Notes under the pieces: generated by a model | The model's input: only the letters and a program-made list of their open reading frames with translations | Told to the model about the DNA's origin: nothing | Databases searched by the model: none | Shown here: one piece after another, positions 33,668 to 42,140 of the stretch | How positions within the stretch are numbered: position 1 is the stretch's first letter | Layout of the letters: each line of letters starts with the position of its first letter | Translations under genes and position numbers: made by a program | NCBI RefSeq assembly: GCF_000695625.1 | Contig: NZ_JMQI01000043.1 | Location: 62,001-126,000, forward strand | DNA length: 64,000 nucleotides | From: Amycolatopsis rifamycinica | GTDB taxonomy: Bacteria; Actinomycetota; Actinomycetes; Mycobacteriales; Pseudonocardiaceae | Reading direction: 5' to 3'

Positions 33668-36202
33668 CTAACTCGCCGCCAGCAAGTTGGCGCACCGGAT
33701 GAGCCCGATGTGGGAATAGGCCTGCGGGTGGTTGCCCAGCGACCGTTCCGCGATCGGGTCGTACTGCTCCGGCAGCAGGCCGGTCGGGCCGGCCGCCGCG
33801 ACGATCTGGTCGAACAGCTCCTGCGCCTCGGTGCGCCGCCCGGTGAGCAGGTACGCCTCGATCAGCCACGCCGCGCAGATGTGGAAGCCGCCCTCGCCGC
33901 CCGGCAGGCCGTCGTCGCGGCGGTAACGGTACACAGTGGACCCACTGCGCAGCTCCGCCTCGATCGCGGTCACCGTCTGCTGGAACCGCTCGTCGGCCGG
34001 ATCGATCAGCCCGGTGAGCCCGACGAACAGCGAGGCCGCGTCGAGATCCGTGCCGTCGTAGGCCGTGGTGAAGGCCTGGACCTCGTCGTTCCAGCCGTGC
34101 GTGAGGACGTCGTGCTTGATCTCCTCGCGCAGGCCGTGCCAGTTGCCCGGGATCTCGCGGCCGTACTGCTCGCCCAGCTTGATCGCGCGGTCGATGGTCA
34201 CCCAGCACATGACCCGCGAGTAGACCCGGTGCCGCGGCACGTGCCGCTCCTCCCAGATCCCGTGGTCCGGCTCGTTCCAGCGCCGCGTCACGGCCTCCGC
34301 CATCGCGCGGACCATCTGCCAGTCCTCGTCGCGCAGCTCGTGGCGCGCCGCCGCGAGCGTCTGCACGAGCTCGACGACCGGGCCGAAGACGTCCAGCTGC
34401 ACCTGGTGGTTCGCCAGGTTGCCGACGCGAACCGGGCGCGAACCCGCGTAACCGGGCAGGGACTCGATGACCGCTTCGGCGCCGATGACGCTGCCGGCGA
34501 GGGTGTACAGCGGGTGCAGGCGCTCCGGGCCGGCCAGCGTGGCGAGCACGCCGTGCAGCCAGCGCAGGTAGCCCTCGGCCTCCTCGAGCGAGCCCAGGTG
34601 CACGAGCTCCCGCACGGTCATCGCGGCGTCGCGGATCCAGCAGTAGCGGTAGTCCCAGTTGCGGACGCCGCCGATCTCCTCCGGCAGCGACGACGTCGCC
34701 GCCGCCAGCACGCCGCCGGTGTCGGTGTTGACCAGCCCGCGCAGCGTCAGCGCCGAGCGCAGCACCAGGTCGGTCTGCACCTTGGGCAGCTGCAGCTTCG
34801 ACGTCCACTCGCTCCAGTAGCGGCCCGCGCGGTCGCGGCGTTCCACTTCGGACAGTTCGTGCGGGCCGAGGTCGGTGGTGCCGCAGCGCAGCTCCAGCAC
34901 GACCGGCTGGGTCGGCGTCGGCTGCACCAGCGCGGACGCGGTGTCGTGCAGGCCGTCGGAGGTGATGGTCCACTCGACGCCCGGCGAGTACAGCACGAAC
35001 GGCTCCGACGTGCCGAGCACCCGCACGCCGCCTTCGACGACCTCCAGCTTCACCGGCACGCCGCCGAACTCGGGCCGCGGCGCGAACTTGACGCTCGCCG
35101 CCGCCTCGCCCGAGATCACCCGGACCAGGTCCGTCCGGTGCGGCGCGCTCTCCGGCTCGAGGTAGTCGGTGACGAGCAGGCGCGACCAGCGCGTCTCGAC
35201 CGTCATCGTGTTCGGCAGGTAGCGCTGGCCGAGCGGGAGGCCGTTGCGGTGCGGCTTGATGGAGAAGTGGCCTGCCCCTTCGCCGCCGAGCAGGTCGGCG
35301 AACACCGCGGGCGCGTCCGGGCCGGGGTGGCACAGCCAGGTGAGCTTGGCGTCCGGCGTCAGCAGCGCGACCGAGCGCTCGTTGGCCAGCATCGACAGCC
35401 GCTCGATCGGCGGGGCGGACTCGCCGTACAGCCAGTTGCGGCGTTCCTCGAGGAGGAAGCCGAGCACGAGCGCGACGTCGACGGTGTCGGGCACGCGGAA
35501 CGCGGCGAGCGTCTCGCCGTCGCCGACCTTGATGCCCAAGTCCGGGCCGGACAGCCGGGCGAAGGCCTTCTCGTCGGTGACGTCGTCGCCGAGGAAGATC
35601 GCCGCGGTGGCACCGACCTGGTGGCGCAGGATGTCCAGTGCGCGGCCTTTGTCCGTTTGGACCACCGCCAGCTCGACCACCTCCTTACCGTCGGTGGTCG
35701 AGACGCCTTCCCACGTGGAGGGTCCGGAGTGGACGGCCGCGAGCACGCGGCGGCCCGCCTCGTGCTCGGCGCGGCGGACGTGCACCGCGATGCTCGCCGG
35801 CTTGACCTCCAGCGACACGCCCGGGACGTCCAGCACGAGTTGTTCGAGCTCGGACTCCAGCCGCCGGTGCAGCTCCCGCGCCTTCTCGTCGAGGGCGTGG
35901 ATGAAGCCGATGTCGAACTCCGAGCCGTGGCTGCCGACCAGGTTGACCTCGGCCGGCAGCCGCGACAGCGTCGCCAGGTCACGCAGCGCGCGGCCGGAGA
36001 TGACCGCCGTGGTGGTCTCGTGCAGACCGGCGAGCGATCTGAGGGCCCCGACGGACTCCGGCAGCGGCCGTGCCTCGTCCGGGTTGAGCGTGATGGGTGC
36101 CAGCGTGCCGTCGTAGTCGCAGGCGACCAGCAGACGCGGAGTACGGGCGATCTGCACGATCGCGCGCCGTAGCTCGGCGGGCAGGGCCTCGGCAGTCAAC
36201 AC
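33668..36202 (-). CDS. Trehalose-6-phosphate phosphatase fused to a GH15 trehalase/glucoamylase-like domain
   Basis: The 844-residue protein joins two enzymes. Residues about 1-250 are an OtsB-type HAD phosphatase: motif I DYDGTLAPI, ISGR, and the acidic motif IV FLGDDVTDEKAF. Residues about 260-844 are a GH15 (alpha/alpha)6 hydrolase with NWDYRYCWIRDAAMTVREL and the second-acid region HGIWEERHVPR, as in mycobacterial trehalase. One chain could thus make trehalose from its phosphate and also hydrolyse it. It lies 34 nt after otsA. The start may be GTG at 36202 or TTG at 36199, the latter better spaced from GGAGGA. Confidence 0.9.
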   Translation of the reverse strand: MLTAEALPAELRRAIVQIARTPRLLVACDYDGTLAPITLNPDEARPLPESVGALRSLAGLHETTTAVISGRALRDLATLSRLPAEVNLVGSHGSEFDIGFIHALDEKARELHRRLESELEQLVLDVPGVSLEVKPASIAVHVRRAEHEAGRRVLAAVHSGPSTWEGVSTTDGKEVVELAVVQTDKGRALDILRHQVGATAAIFLGDDVTDEKAFARLSGPDLGIKVGDGETLAAFRVPDTVDVALVLGFLLEERRNWLYGESAPPIERLSMLANERSVALLTPDAKLTWLCHPGPDAPAVFADLLGGEGAGHFSIKPHRNGLPLGQRYLPNTMTVETRWSRLLVTDYLEPESAPHRTDLVRVISGEAAASVKFAPRPEFGGVPVKLEVVEGGVRVLGTSEPFVLYSPGVEWTITSDGLHDTASALVQPTPTQPVVLELRCGTTDLGPHELSEVERRDRAGRYWSEWTSKLQLPKVQTDLVLRSALTLRGLVNTDTGGVLAAATSSLPEEIGGVRNWDYRYCWIRDAAMTVRELVHLGSLEEAEGYLRWLHGVLATLAGPERLHPLYTLAGSVIGAEAVIESLPGYAGSRPVRVGNLANHQVQLDVFGPVVELVQTLAAARHELRDEDWQMVRAMAEAVTRRWNEPDHGIWEERHVPRHRVYSRVMCWVTIDRAIKLGEQYGREIPGNWHGLREEIKHDVLTHGWNDEVQAFTTAYDGTDLDAASLFVGLTGLIDPADERFQQTVTAIEAELRSGSTVYRYRRDDGLPGGEGGFHICAAWLIEAYLLTGRRTEAQELFDQIVAAAGPTGLLPEQYDPIAERSLGNHPQAYSHIGLIRCANLLAAS

Positions 36203-36236
36203 TCCTCCTCAGGAGCTCGTGCATCGGTGGACTGGT

Positions 36237-37679
36237 TCAGTCGACCCCTTCGGCACCCAACGCTTGCAAGAACGAGCGCGCCCAACGATCGACATCGTGC
36301 GTGAGGACCTGGCGACGCATGGCGCGCATCCGGCGACGGCCCTCTGCCGGGTCGAGGGTAATGGCAGCCACTAGTGCGTCCTTCACCCCGTCCAGGTCGT
36401 GGGGGTTGACGAGGAATGCGCTAGAGAGCTCCGCGGCCGCACCCGCGAACTCGGAAAGCACCAGCGCTCCGCCCAGATCGTGCCGGGCGGCGACGTACTC
36501 CTTGCACACCAGGTTCATGCCGTCGCGCAGCGGGGTCACCACCATGACATCGGCAGCGGAGAAGAAGCCGGCCAGCTCCGTGCGGTCCACGGACTGGTGC
36601 AAATAGTGCACGACCGGGTGGCCGACGCGGGAGAACTCGCCGTTGATCCGGCCGACCATCTGCTCGATCTCGCCGCGCATCCGCTGGTAGTGCTCGACGC
36701 GCTCGCGGCTCGGGGTGGCCAGCTGCACGAACGTGACGTCGTCGGGCTGCAGCCTGCCCTCGTGGAGCAGCTCGTGCAGCGCCTGCAGCCGCAGGTCGAT
36801 GCCCTTGGTGTAGTCCAGCCGGTCGACCCCGAGCAGCACCGTCTTGGGGTTGCCCAGGTCGCGCCGCAGCTGGGCGGCCCGCTCCTGGACGCCCTTGGTG
36901 CGGGCGAGGCTGTCGAGGCCGGCCGCGTCGATGGAGATGGGGAAGGCGCCGACCCGCACGGTCCGGTCGCCGACCTGCATGGTGCCCGGCCGCGACCGGA
37001 CGCCGACCGCACCGCGCGTCGACTCGAGGCCGATCAGCTGGCGGCACAGCCAGAGGAAGTTCTGCGCCCCGCCCGGGCGGTGGAAGCCGACCAGGTCGGC
37101 GCCGGTGAGGCCGCGGATGATCGCGGCCCGCCACGGCATCTGCATGAACAGCTCGACCGGCGGGAACGGGATGTGCAGGAAGAAGCCGATGCGCAGGTCG
37201 GGTCTCAGCTCGCGCAGCATCGCCGGCACCAGCTGCAGCTGGTAGTCCTGGATCCAGACGGTCGCGCCGGGGGCGGCGACCTCGGCGCTGGCCTGCGCGA
37301 ACCGGCGGTTCACCTTGACGTAGCTGTTCCACCACGCGCGGTCGAACACCGGGCGCTCGACGACGTCGTGGTAGAGCGGCCAGAGCGTCGCGTTGGAAAA
37401 ACCTTCGTAGTAGTCGCGGACTTCGTCGGCGCTCAACGACACCGGGTGCAGCACGAGGCCGTCGTCGTCGAACTCCTCGACGTCGACGTCGGGCACGCCC
37501 GGCCAGCCGACCCAGGCGCCCTTTCGCGACCGCAGGAACGGCTCGAGCGCCGACACCAGCCCGCCCGGGCTGGCCGTCCAGCGGCGCTCGCCCTCCGCCG
37601 TGCGTTCGAGGTCCACCGGTAGCCGGTTCGCCACCACGACGAAATCGGCCTGGTTACCGTTCTCCTTCTGGTCACTCAC
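36237..37679 (-). CDS. otsA: Trehalose-6-phosphate synthase (GT20)
   Basis: The 480-residue GT20 enzyme shows VVVANRLPVDL, the SPGGLVSAL loop, WIQDYQLQLVPAMLRE, FFLHIPFPP, VDRLDYTKGI and LRDGMNLVCKEY, the sites for UDP-glucose (or GDP-glucose) and glucose 6-phosphate. It makes trehalose 6-phosphate for the downstream phosphatase domain. It starts with GTG at 37679. The gene order otsA then otsB suggests one transcript for osmolyte and stress metabolism. Confidence 0.96.
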   Translation of the reverse strand: MSDQKENGNQADFVVVANRLPVDLERTAEGERRWTASPGGLVSALEPFLRSRKGAWVGWPGVPDVDVEEFDDDGLVLHPVSLSADEVRDYYEGFSNATLWPLYHDVVERPVFDRAWWNSYVKVNRRFAQASAEVAAPGATVWIQDYQLQLVPAMLRELRPDLRIGFFLHIPFPPVELFMQMPWRAAIIRGLTGADLVGFHRPGGAQNFLWLCRQLIGLESTRGAVGVRSRPGTMQVGDRTVRVGAFPISIDAAGLDSLARTKGVQERAAQLRRDLGNPKTVLLGVDRLDYTKGIDLRLQALHELLHEGRLQPDDVTFVQLATPSRERVEHYQRMRGEIEQMVGRINGEFSRVGHPVVHYLHQSVDRTELAGFFSAADVMVVTPLRDGMNLVCKEYVAARHDLGGALVLSEFAGAAAELSSAFLVNPHDLDGVKDALVAAITLDPAEGRRRMRAMRRQVLTHDVDRWARSFLQALGAEGVD

Positions 37680-37758
37680 AGCTGCTCCTCGCGTCCTGGG
37701 TCGCGGCCCCAGAGTGAAACCCTATCGCGTGTGCGATGAACAACCGGTGACCGCAGCG

Positions 37759-39258
37759 TTACTCCAAGCTTCGTTCGGTCGGTTCGAGCGGACCAGCCAT
37801 GCGTGGTCCGGCGAACCGCCGCTCGAGCCGGCCCAGGCCGGTGCGCACCGGCTGGGCCAGCCATTCCCCGAGTACCACGCCCGCTGCCAGCGCAAGCCCG
37901 ATTGCGACGGCCGTCATGAGGGTCGAGATGTCGCCGCTCGGCTCGACCCCGATCTGGTACAGACCACGGTAGGTCGACAGGCCCGGAAGCAGCGGAGTGA
38001 TCCCGGACACGGCTACGACCAGTGGAGTAACGCCGAGTCGCCGGGCGAGCACGCCACCGCAGAACCCGACCAGCGTCGCGGCCACCGCGGACGAGCTGAC
38101 GCCGTCCAGCTTGGCCAGCGTGAGCGCGCCGTAGACGGCGGCGCCGATGCCGCCCGCGGCCGCCGCGACCAGCATCGCGCGCATCTTGGAGTAGCTCGCG
38201 AGCGCGAAGCAGGCGGCGGCGCCGGCCCCGCCGAGCACGACGAGCGGCAGCTGCTGCGGTGTCGACCCGGTCACCTCGGGCAGCGGCGTGCGCGGCAGGC
38301 CGAGCATGACGGCGATCCGCAGGGCGAGCACGACCCCGGCGATCAGCCCCGCCGACATCAGCGCGGTCTCCATGGTGCGCCCGGCGGCGGTGACGTTGTA
38401 GCCGGTGATGGCGTCCTGGACGGCCGAGACGGTGGACAGCCCGGACAGCAGCACGGTGACCGCGGCCGCGACGACCAGCGTCGGCTTGTCGGTGGTCAGG
38501 ACGTTGCTGCTGACGATGACCATGGCCGAGAGCGTGGCGATCAGGCCGCCGACCACCTGCTGGAAGAAGAACGGCAGCCCGTAGCGGTTCACCACCCGCC
38601 CGACCCGGTCGATGACGCCGCTGATGACGAAGGCGACGAGCGCGATGTCGAACCCGCCGCCGAGCAGGATGGTGACGAAGGCGGCGACCCCGCCCCAGGA
38701 CAGCGTCGCGACCCACCGCGGGTAGGGGTGCGGCGCCGAGGTGATCCGTTCCAGCTCGGTCTGCGCCTGCTCGGCGCCCATGTGCCCGCGCACGATCTTC
38801 CGGACGAGCTTCTCGGTCTCGGTCAGCCGCGTGTAGTCGAGGCTCCGGCTCCGCACGACCCGCAGCGCGGTGATCGGCGTGAGGTCGGTGCCGCGGTGGC
38901 AGGTGACGGTGATCGACGTGAAGATGACGTCGACCTCGCAGTGCGGCAGCCCGAGCGCCCCGGCGATGGCGATGATGGTCGCGGTGACGTCGGACGCGCC
39001 GGCGCCGCTGGCCATCTGGACCTCCCCGATGCGCAGGGAGAGGTCGAGCACGAAGTTGACGGTGGCTTCGTCGGGCAGCTGCGGCCCCATGGCCTCTTCG
39101 GCGTCGACGGCGGGGAACTCACCGGTGGGCGCCTCGAGGACCTGCCACGGCCTTCTCTTGAGGAGGTTCGGGCGGTGGACCACCGGCCGTTGCGCGGGAG
39201 GTTCGAGAAGCGGCCATCTGGTCGCCCGGCCCCCGTTGGTGCGCTCGTTGATCTTCAT
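37759..39258 (-). CDS. ThrE-family threonine/serine exporter
   Basis: The 499-residue protein has a soluble N-terminal about 100 residues, then the ThrE (DUF1212) segment with FVLDLSLRIGEVQMASGAGASDVT and about ten membrane helices, including the duplicated second half (DUF3815). Members export threonine and serine with proton motive force. ATG at 39258 is the best start; the frame upstream is not conserved. It is 79 nt upstream of otsA on the same strand, so partial co-transcription is possible though no functional link is obvious. Confidence 0.88.
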   Translation of the reverse strand: MKINERTNGGRATRWPLLEPPAQRPVVHRPNLLKRRPWQVLEAPTGEFPAVDAEEAMGPQLPDEATVNFVLDLSLRIGEVQMASGAGASDVTATIIAIAGALGLPHCEVDVIFTSITVTCHRGTDLTPITALRVVRSRSLDYTRLTETEKLVRKIVRGHMGAEQAQTELERITSAPHPYPRWVATLSWGGVAAFVTILLGGGFDIALVAFVISGVIDRVGRVVNRYGLPFFFQQVVGGLIATLSAMVIVSSNVLTTDKPTLVVAAAVTVLLSGLSTVSAVQDAITGYNVTAAGRTMETALMSAGLIAGVVLALRIAVMLGLPRTPLPEVTGSTPQQLPLVVLGGAGAAACFALASYSKMRAMLVAAAAGGIGAAVYGALTLAKLDGVSSSAVAATLVGFCGGVLARRLGVTPLVVAVSGITPLLPGLSTYRGLYQIGVEPSGDISTLMTAVAIGLALAAGVVLGEWLAQPVRTGLGRLERRFAGPRMAGPLEPTERSLE

Positions 39259-39437
39259 GATCCATCCACCTCCTCGCTCGTTCCCTCGGACCATCGACGG
39301 CCACGCGCCGACCGTTGCACGGATCATGGAGTGTCGTCCACCACGTTGCTCCATGGTGGCCTGGACCTGCGGATCCTGCCTCCCGAACGGATCATGGAAG
39401 ACGGCTCGGTACACTGTCTGCGGCGCCTCGGCGCCAG

Positions 39438-39510
39438 GCCGCTATAGCTCAGCTGGTAGAGCATCTGTCTTGTAAACAGAAGGTCAGGGGTTCGAGCCCC
39501 CTTGGCGGCT
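39438..39510 (+). tRNA. tRNA-Thr(UGU)
   Basis: A complete 73-nt cloverleaf: acceptor GCCGCTA/TGGCGGC with one G-T pair, D-stem GCTC/GAGC, anticodon stem TCTGT/ACAGA enclosing loop CTTGTAA (anticodon TGT reading ACA), T-arm AGGGG-TTCGAGC-CCCCT, discriminator T. CCA is not encoded. It is the last core feature before the biosynthetic cluster. Confidence 0.95.
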
Positions 39511-40169
39511 CGGTTCGGGTTCGGTCCGCGGTGCCTCGGTGGCGTGTGGCGGTCCCGGCGGGGAGGACGCCGCAGGCTTCGTGAAGAAGCCGCGGGAGGT
39601 GCTCGGGTTGTGCACAGTGGAATTCCGCCATTCATCTGGCCGAAACATTGAGCCATTGGAGTGATGGCCGAACTGTTTCCGCGGGTGAATCGGTAGTTGG
39701 CTCCGCGTTTACCTATTCGACGGCGATTCGATGACCTGGAACGATCATGAATTGAGTGGCACCTAGTGCTCCGAACGGCGTAAACCTGGGTGTCTCCTTC
39801 ACGTGAGCACGGGCGGGACGGATCGGGAAACCGACATATCCGGCGATTCGCCCGGCGGCCCGGTCACGTGCGCCTCGGCCGATCCGGTGGTTGCTCGCTG
39901 TAGGCGGGTTGACCTCGGGTGACGACGCCGGGTAGCCTGCTTCCGGCACAGGTCGATCTACGAATGTGTCGCCTGGGGATGGTGGTCGATGGGGAACTGG
40001 GGCGTCCGGGCACTGCACTGGATGCGGAAAAACTGCCTGCGATAAACGACGATGCTCGGCGTACTGGCCTGGGGAGATGTCGATTCGGCGCTGACTTTCG
40101 TGGGTGATCGCAACACATTTCCGAAAGCCGATGATTCGGCGGACGGAATCGTCATCTGGGGGATGGTCG
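39511..40169. other. Gene-free region between tRNA-Thr and the first SARP gene
   Basis: About 660 bp with no supported gene: the open frames here are short and lack conserved features. The composition is somewhat less GC-rich than the neighbours (for example AATTGAGTGG and AAACATTGAGCC near 39650-39760). It probably holds the SARP promoter and may be the left edge of the cluster. I saw no copy of the tRNA 3' end and no SARP-type heptamer array in it. Confidence 0.6.
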
Positions 40170-42041
40170 GTGTTGCTGCAATTCAAACTGCTGGGTCCGT
40201 TGTGCGTGCTGTCCGATGACCGGGACATCACGCCGAGCGCGCCCAAACTGCGGGAAATCCTGGCGCTGCTGATCGTGCGGGCCAACCAGTTCGTGCCGAC
40301 GACCGACCTGGTCGACGAGGTCTGGGGCGCGGACCCGCCGCGCAGCGCGCAGGTGACCGTGCAGACGTACATCCACCGGCTGCGGAAGTCCCTGTTCCCC
40401 AAGGAATCCGGCCACGAGCCCGCCGGGCTGCACACCGGGTGGCACGGCTACCGGCTGGAGATCGCCGCCGAGGCCGTCGACAAGATCCAGTTCGAGCACA
40501 TGGCGCAGCAGGGCAGTGCCGCGCTGGAGAAAGGCGAACTGGGGGAGGCCACCGAGCTGCTGCGGCACGCGCTGAGGCTGTGGCGTGGTCCCGCGATGAG
40601 CGACGTGGAGACCGGCGAACTGCTCAGCGCGTACGCCGTGCGGCTGGAGGAGAGCCGGCTGCGCGCGCTGGAAGGGCGGATCGAGGCCGACCTGCAGCTG
40701 GGACGGCACCGCGGCCTGGTCAGCGAGCTCAAGGAACTGACCATGACCCAGCCCCTCCACGAGGGGTTCCACAGCCAGCTGATGCTCGCCCTGCACCGCT
40801 GCCAGCGCCGCGACGAAGCCCTCGACGTCTACCGGCGGTTCCGCGCCCGGCTCGTCGAGGACCTCGGCCTGGAACCGTCGCCCGACCTGCAGCGCCTCCA
40901 CCGCTCGCTGCTGACGGCGGAGGCCGAGGCCCGGCCGGCGCCGGAGGTGCCCGCCGAGCGGGTGCAGGTCGACGCGCCCGCGCAGCTGCCCAACGACATC
41001 GCCGACTTCACCGGCCGCGCCGAGCTGATCGGCTCGGCCGTGCAGTGGCTCTCGCCCGCCGAACGCGCCGACGACGGCCTGCGGATCGTGTCGGTGATGG
41101 GGATGCCGGGCGTCGGCAAGTCGGCGTTCGCGGTCCGCGTCGCGCACCGGCTGCGGCCGGCGTTCGGCGACGGCCAGTTCTACGCCCGGTTCGGCACGCC
41201 CGGCACCGGGCCGAAGGAGGTGCTCGGCCAGTTCCTGCGGGCGATCGGGTTTCCCGCCGACCGGCTGCCGGACACCGTCGAGGAGCGCGCGACGATGTTC
41301 CGGAGCTGGAGCGTCGACCGCAACGTCCTGGTGGTGCTGGACGACGTCCTGTCGGACGCCGACGTCCAGCCGCTGCTGCCGGCCGGGCCGCGGTGCGCCG
41401 TCGTCGCGACGGCGTGTTCCGGCCTGCAGGGCCTGGCCGGCACGCACACGATCGACCTCGAGCCGCTGACCGGCGAGGAAAGCCTCGAAATGCTGTCGGT
41501 CATCGTCGGACGCGACCGGATCGCCGCGGAGCGCGACGAGGCACGCAGCCTGGTCGCGCTGTGCGGATACCTGCCGCTGGCGGTGCGGTGCCTCGGCGCG
41601 CGGCTGCGGTCGGTGCCCGGCTGGCCGGTGCGGAACATGCGCCACCACCTGGAGACCAGCACCCGGCCGCTGGATCTGCTGCAGTTCAACCAGCTCGACG
41701 TCCGGTCGCGGCTGGCGGGCAGCTACCGGACGGTGCCGCCGGCCGCCCAGACGGCGTTCCGGCTGCTGCCGAGACTGGGGACGGGCTCGTTCACGGCGGT
41801 GGAGGCGGCGGCCCGGCTCGACTGCCCGCCGAAACGCGCCGAAGCGCTGCTGGCCCGGCTGGTGGGGCACGGGTTGCTGCGCATCCAGAAGGACGTGGTC
41901 GAGGACGGCCCGGTGCGCTTCGAGTTCCACCCGATCACCCGGTGCTACGCCGAAGAGCTGCTGGGTTCGGAGAACGACGCGATGCCCTACCTGTGGCCGA
42001 CGTACATGCGCACGGTGCTCGGCTTCCGCAACCACGCCTGA
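40170..42041 (+). CDS. SARP-family pathway activator with NB-ARC domain (SARP-1)
   Basis: The 623-residue regulator has an N-terminal winged helix of the OmpR type (residues about 1-95), a bacterial transcriptional activation (BTAD) domain (about 100-250, ending DVYRRFRARLVEDLGLEPSPDLQ) and an NB-ARC/AAA-like ATPase with Walker A GMPGVGKS and Walker B LVVLDDVL, followed by a short winged helix. It lacks the TPR tail of full AfsR. GTG at 40170 follows GGGGGA by seven bases. It should activate the cluster by binding direct heptamer repeats; such an array lies just after its own stop (42064-42103). Confidence 0.93.
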   Translation: MLLQFKLLGPLCVLSDDRDITPSAPKLREILALLIVRANQFVPTTDLVDEVWGADPPRSAQVTVQTYIHRLRKSLFPKESGHEPAGLHTGWHGYRLEIAAEAVDKIQFEHMAQQGSAALEKGELGEATELLRHALRLWRGPAMSDVETGELLSAYAVRLEESRLRALEGRIEADLQLGRHRGLVSELKELTMTQPLHEGFHSQLMLALHRCQRRDEALDVYRRFRARLVEDLGLEPSPDLQRLHRSLLTAEAEARPAPEVPAERVQVDAPAQLPNDIADFTGRAELIGSAVQWLSPAERADDGLRIVSVMGMPGVGKSAFAVRVAHRLRPAFGDGQFYARFGTPGTGPKEVLGQFLRAIGFPADRLPDTVEERATMFRSWSVDRNVLVVLDDVLSDADVQPLLPAGPRCAVVATACSGLQGLAGTHTIDLEPLTGEESLEMLSVIVGRDRIAAERDEARSLVALCGYLPLAVRCLGARLRSVPGWPVRNMRHHLETSTRPLDLLQFNQLDVRSRLAGSYRTVPPAAQTAFRLLPRLGTGSFTAVEAAARLDCPPKRAEALLARLVGHGLLRIQKDVVEDGPVRFEFHPITRCYAEELLGSENDAMPYLWPTYMRTVLGFRNHA

Positions 42042-42063
42042 GCGCCGGGAGTCCCGGTCGCCT

Positions 42064-42103
42064 CCGAGGTGCCGTCGAGGTGGGTTCGAGCCGTGGTCGA
42101 CAG
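42064..42103 (+). promoter_or_regulatory. SARP-type direct heptamer array before the amidotransferase gene
   Basis: Four heptamers at exact 11-bp period: CCGAGGT (42064), TCGAGGT (42075), TCGAGCC (42086) and TCGACAG (42097). SARP proteins are known to bind TCGAGNN-like direct repeats with 11-bp period overlapping the -35 region. The array lies 38 bp upstream of the asparagine-synthase-type gene start. I see no strong -10 behind it, so the promoter assignment is inference. Confidence 0.65.
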
Positions 42104-42140
42104 GCTCGGCCCCAGCCCGAACGACCAGATGGAGGCCAGC

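Noticed and set aside
33710..36172. Plus-strand open frame of about 820 codons
   Set aside because: Antisense shadow of the otsB-GH15 fusion, which has full catalytic motifs; the shadow has none.
39438..39510. Attachment site repeat of the tRNA 3' end within the window
   Set aside because: I looked for the T-arm and acceptor sequence downstream and saw no second copy before 64 kb.
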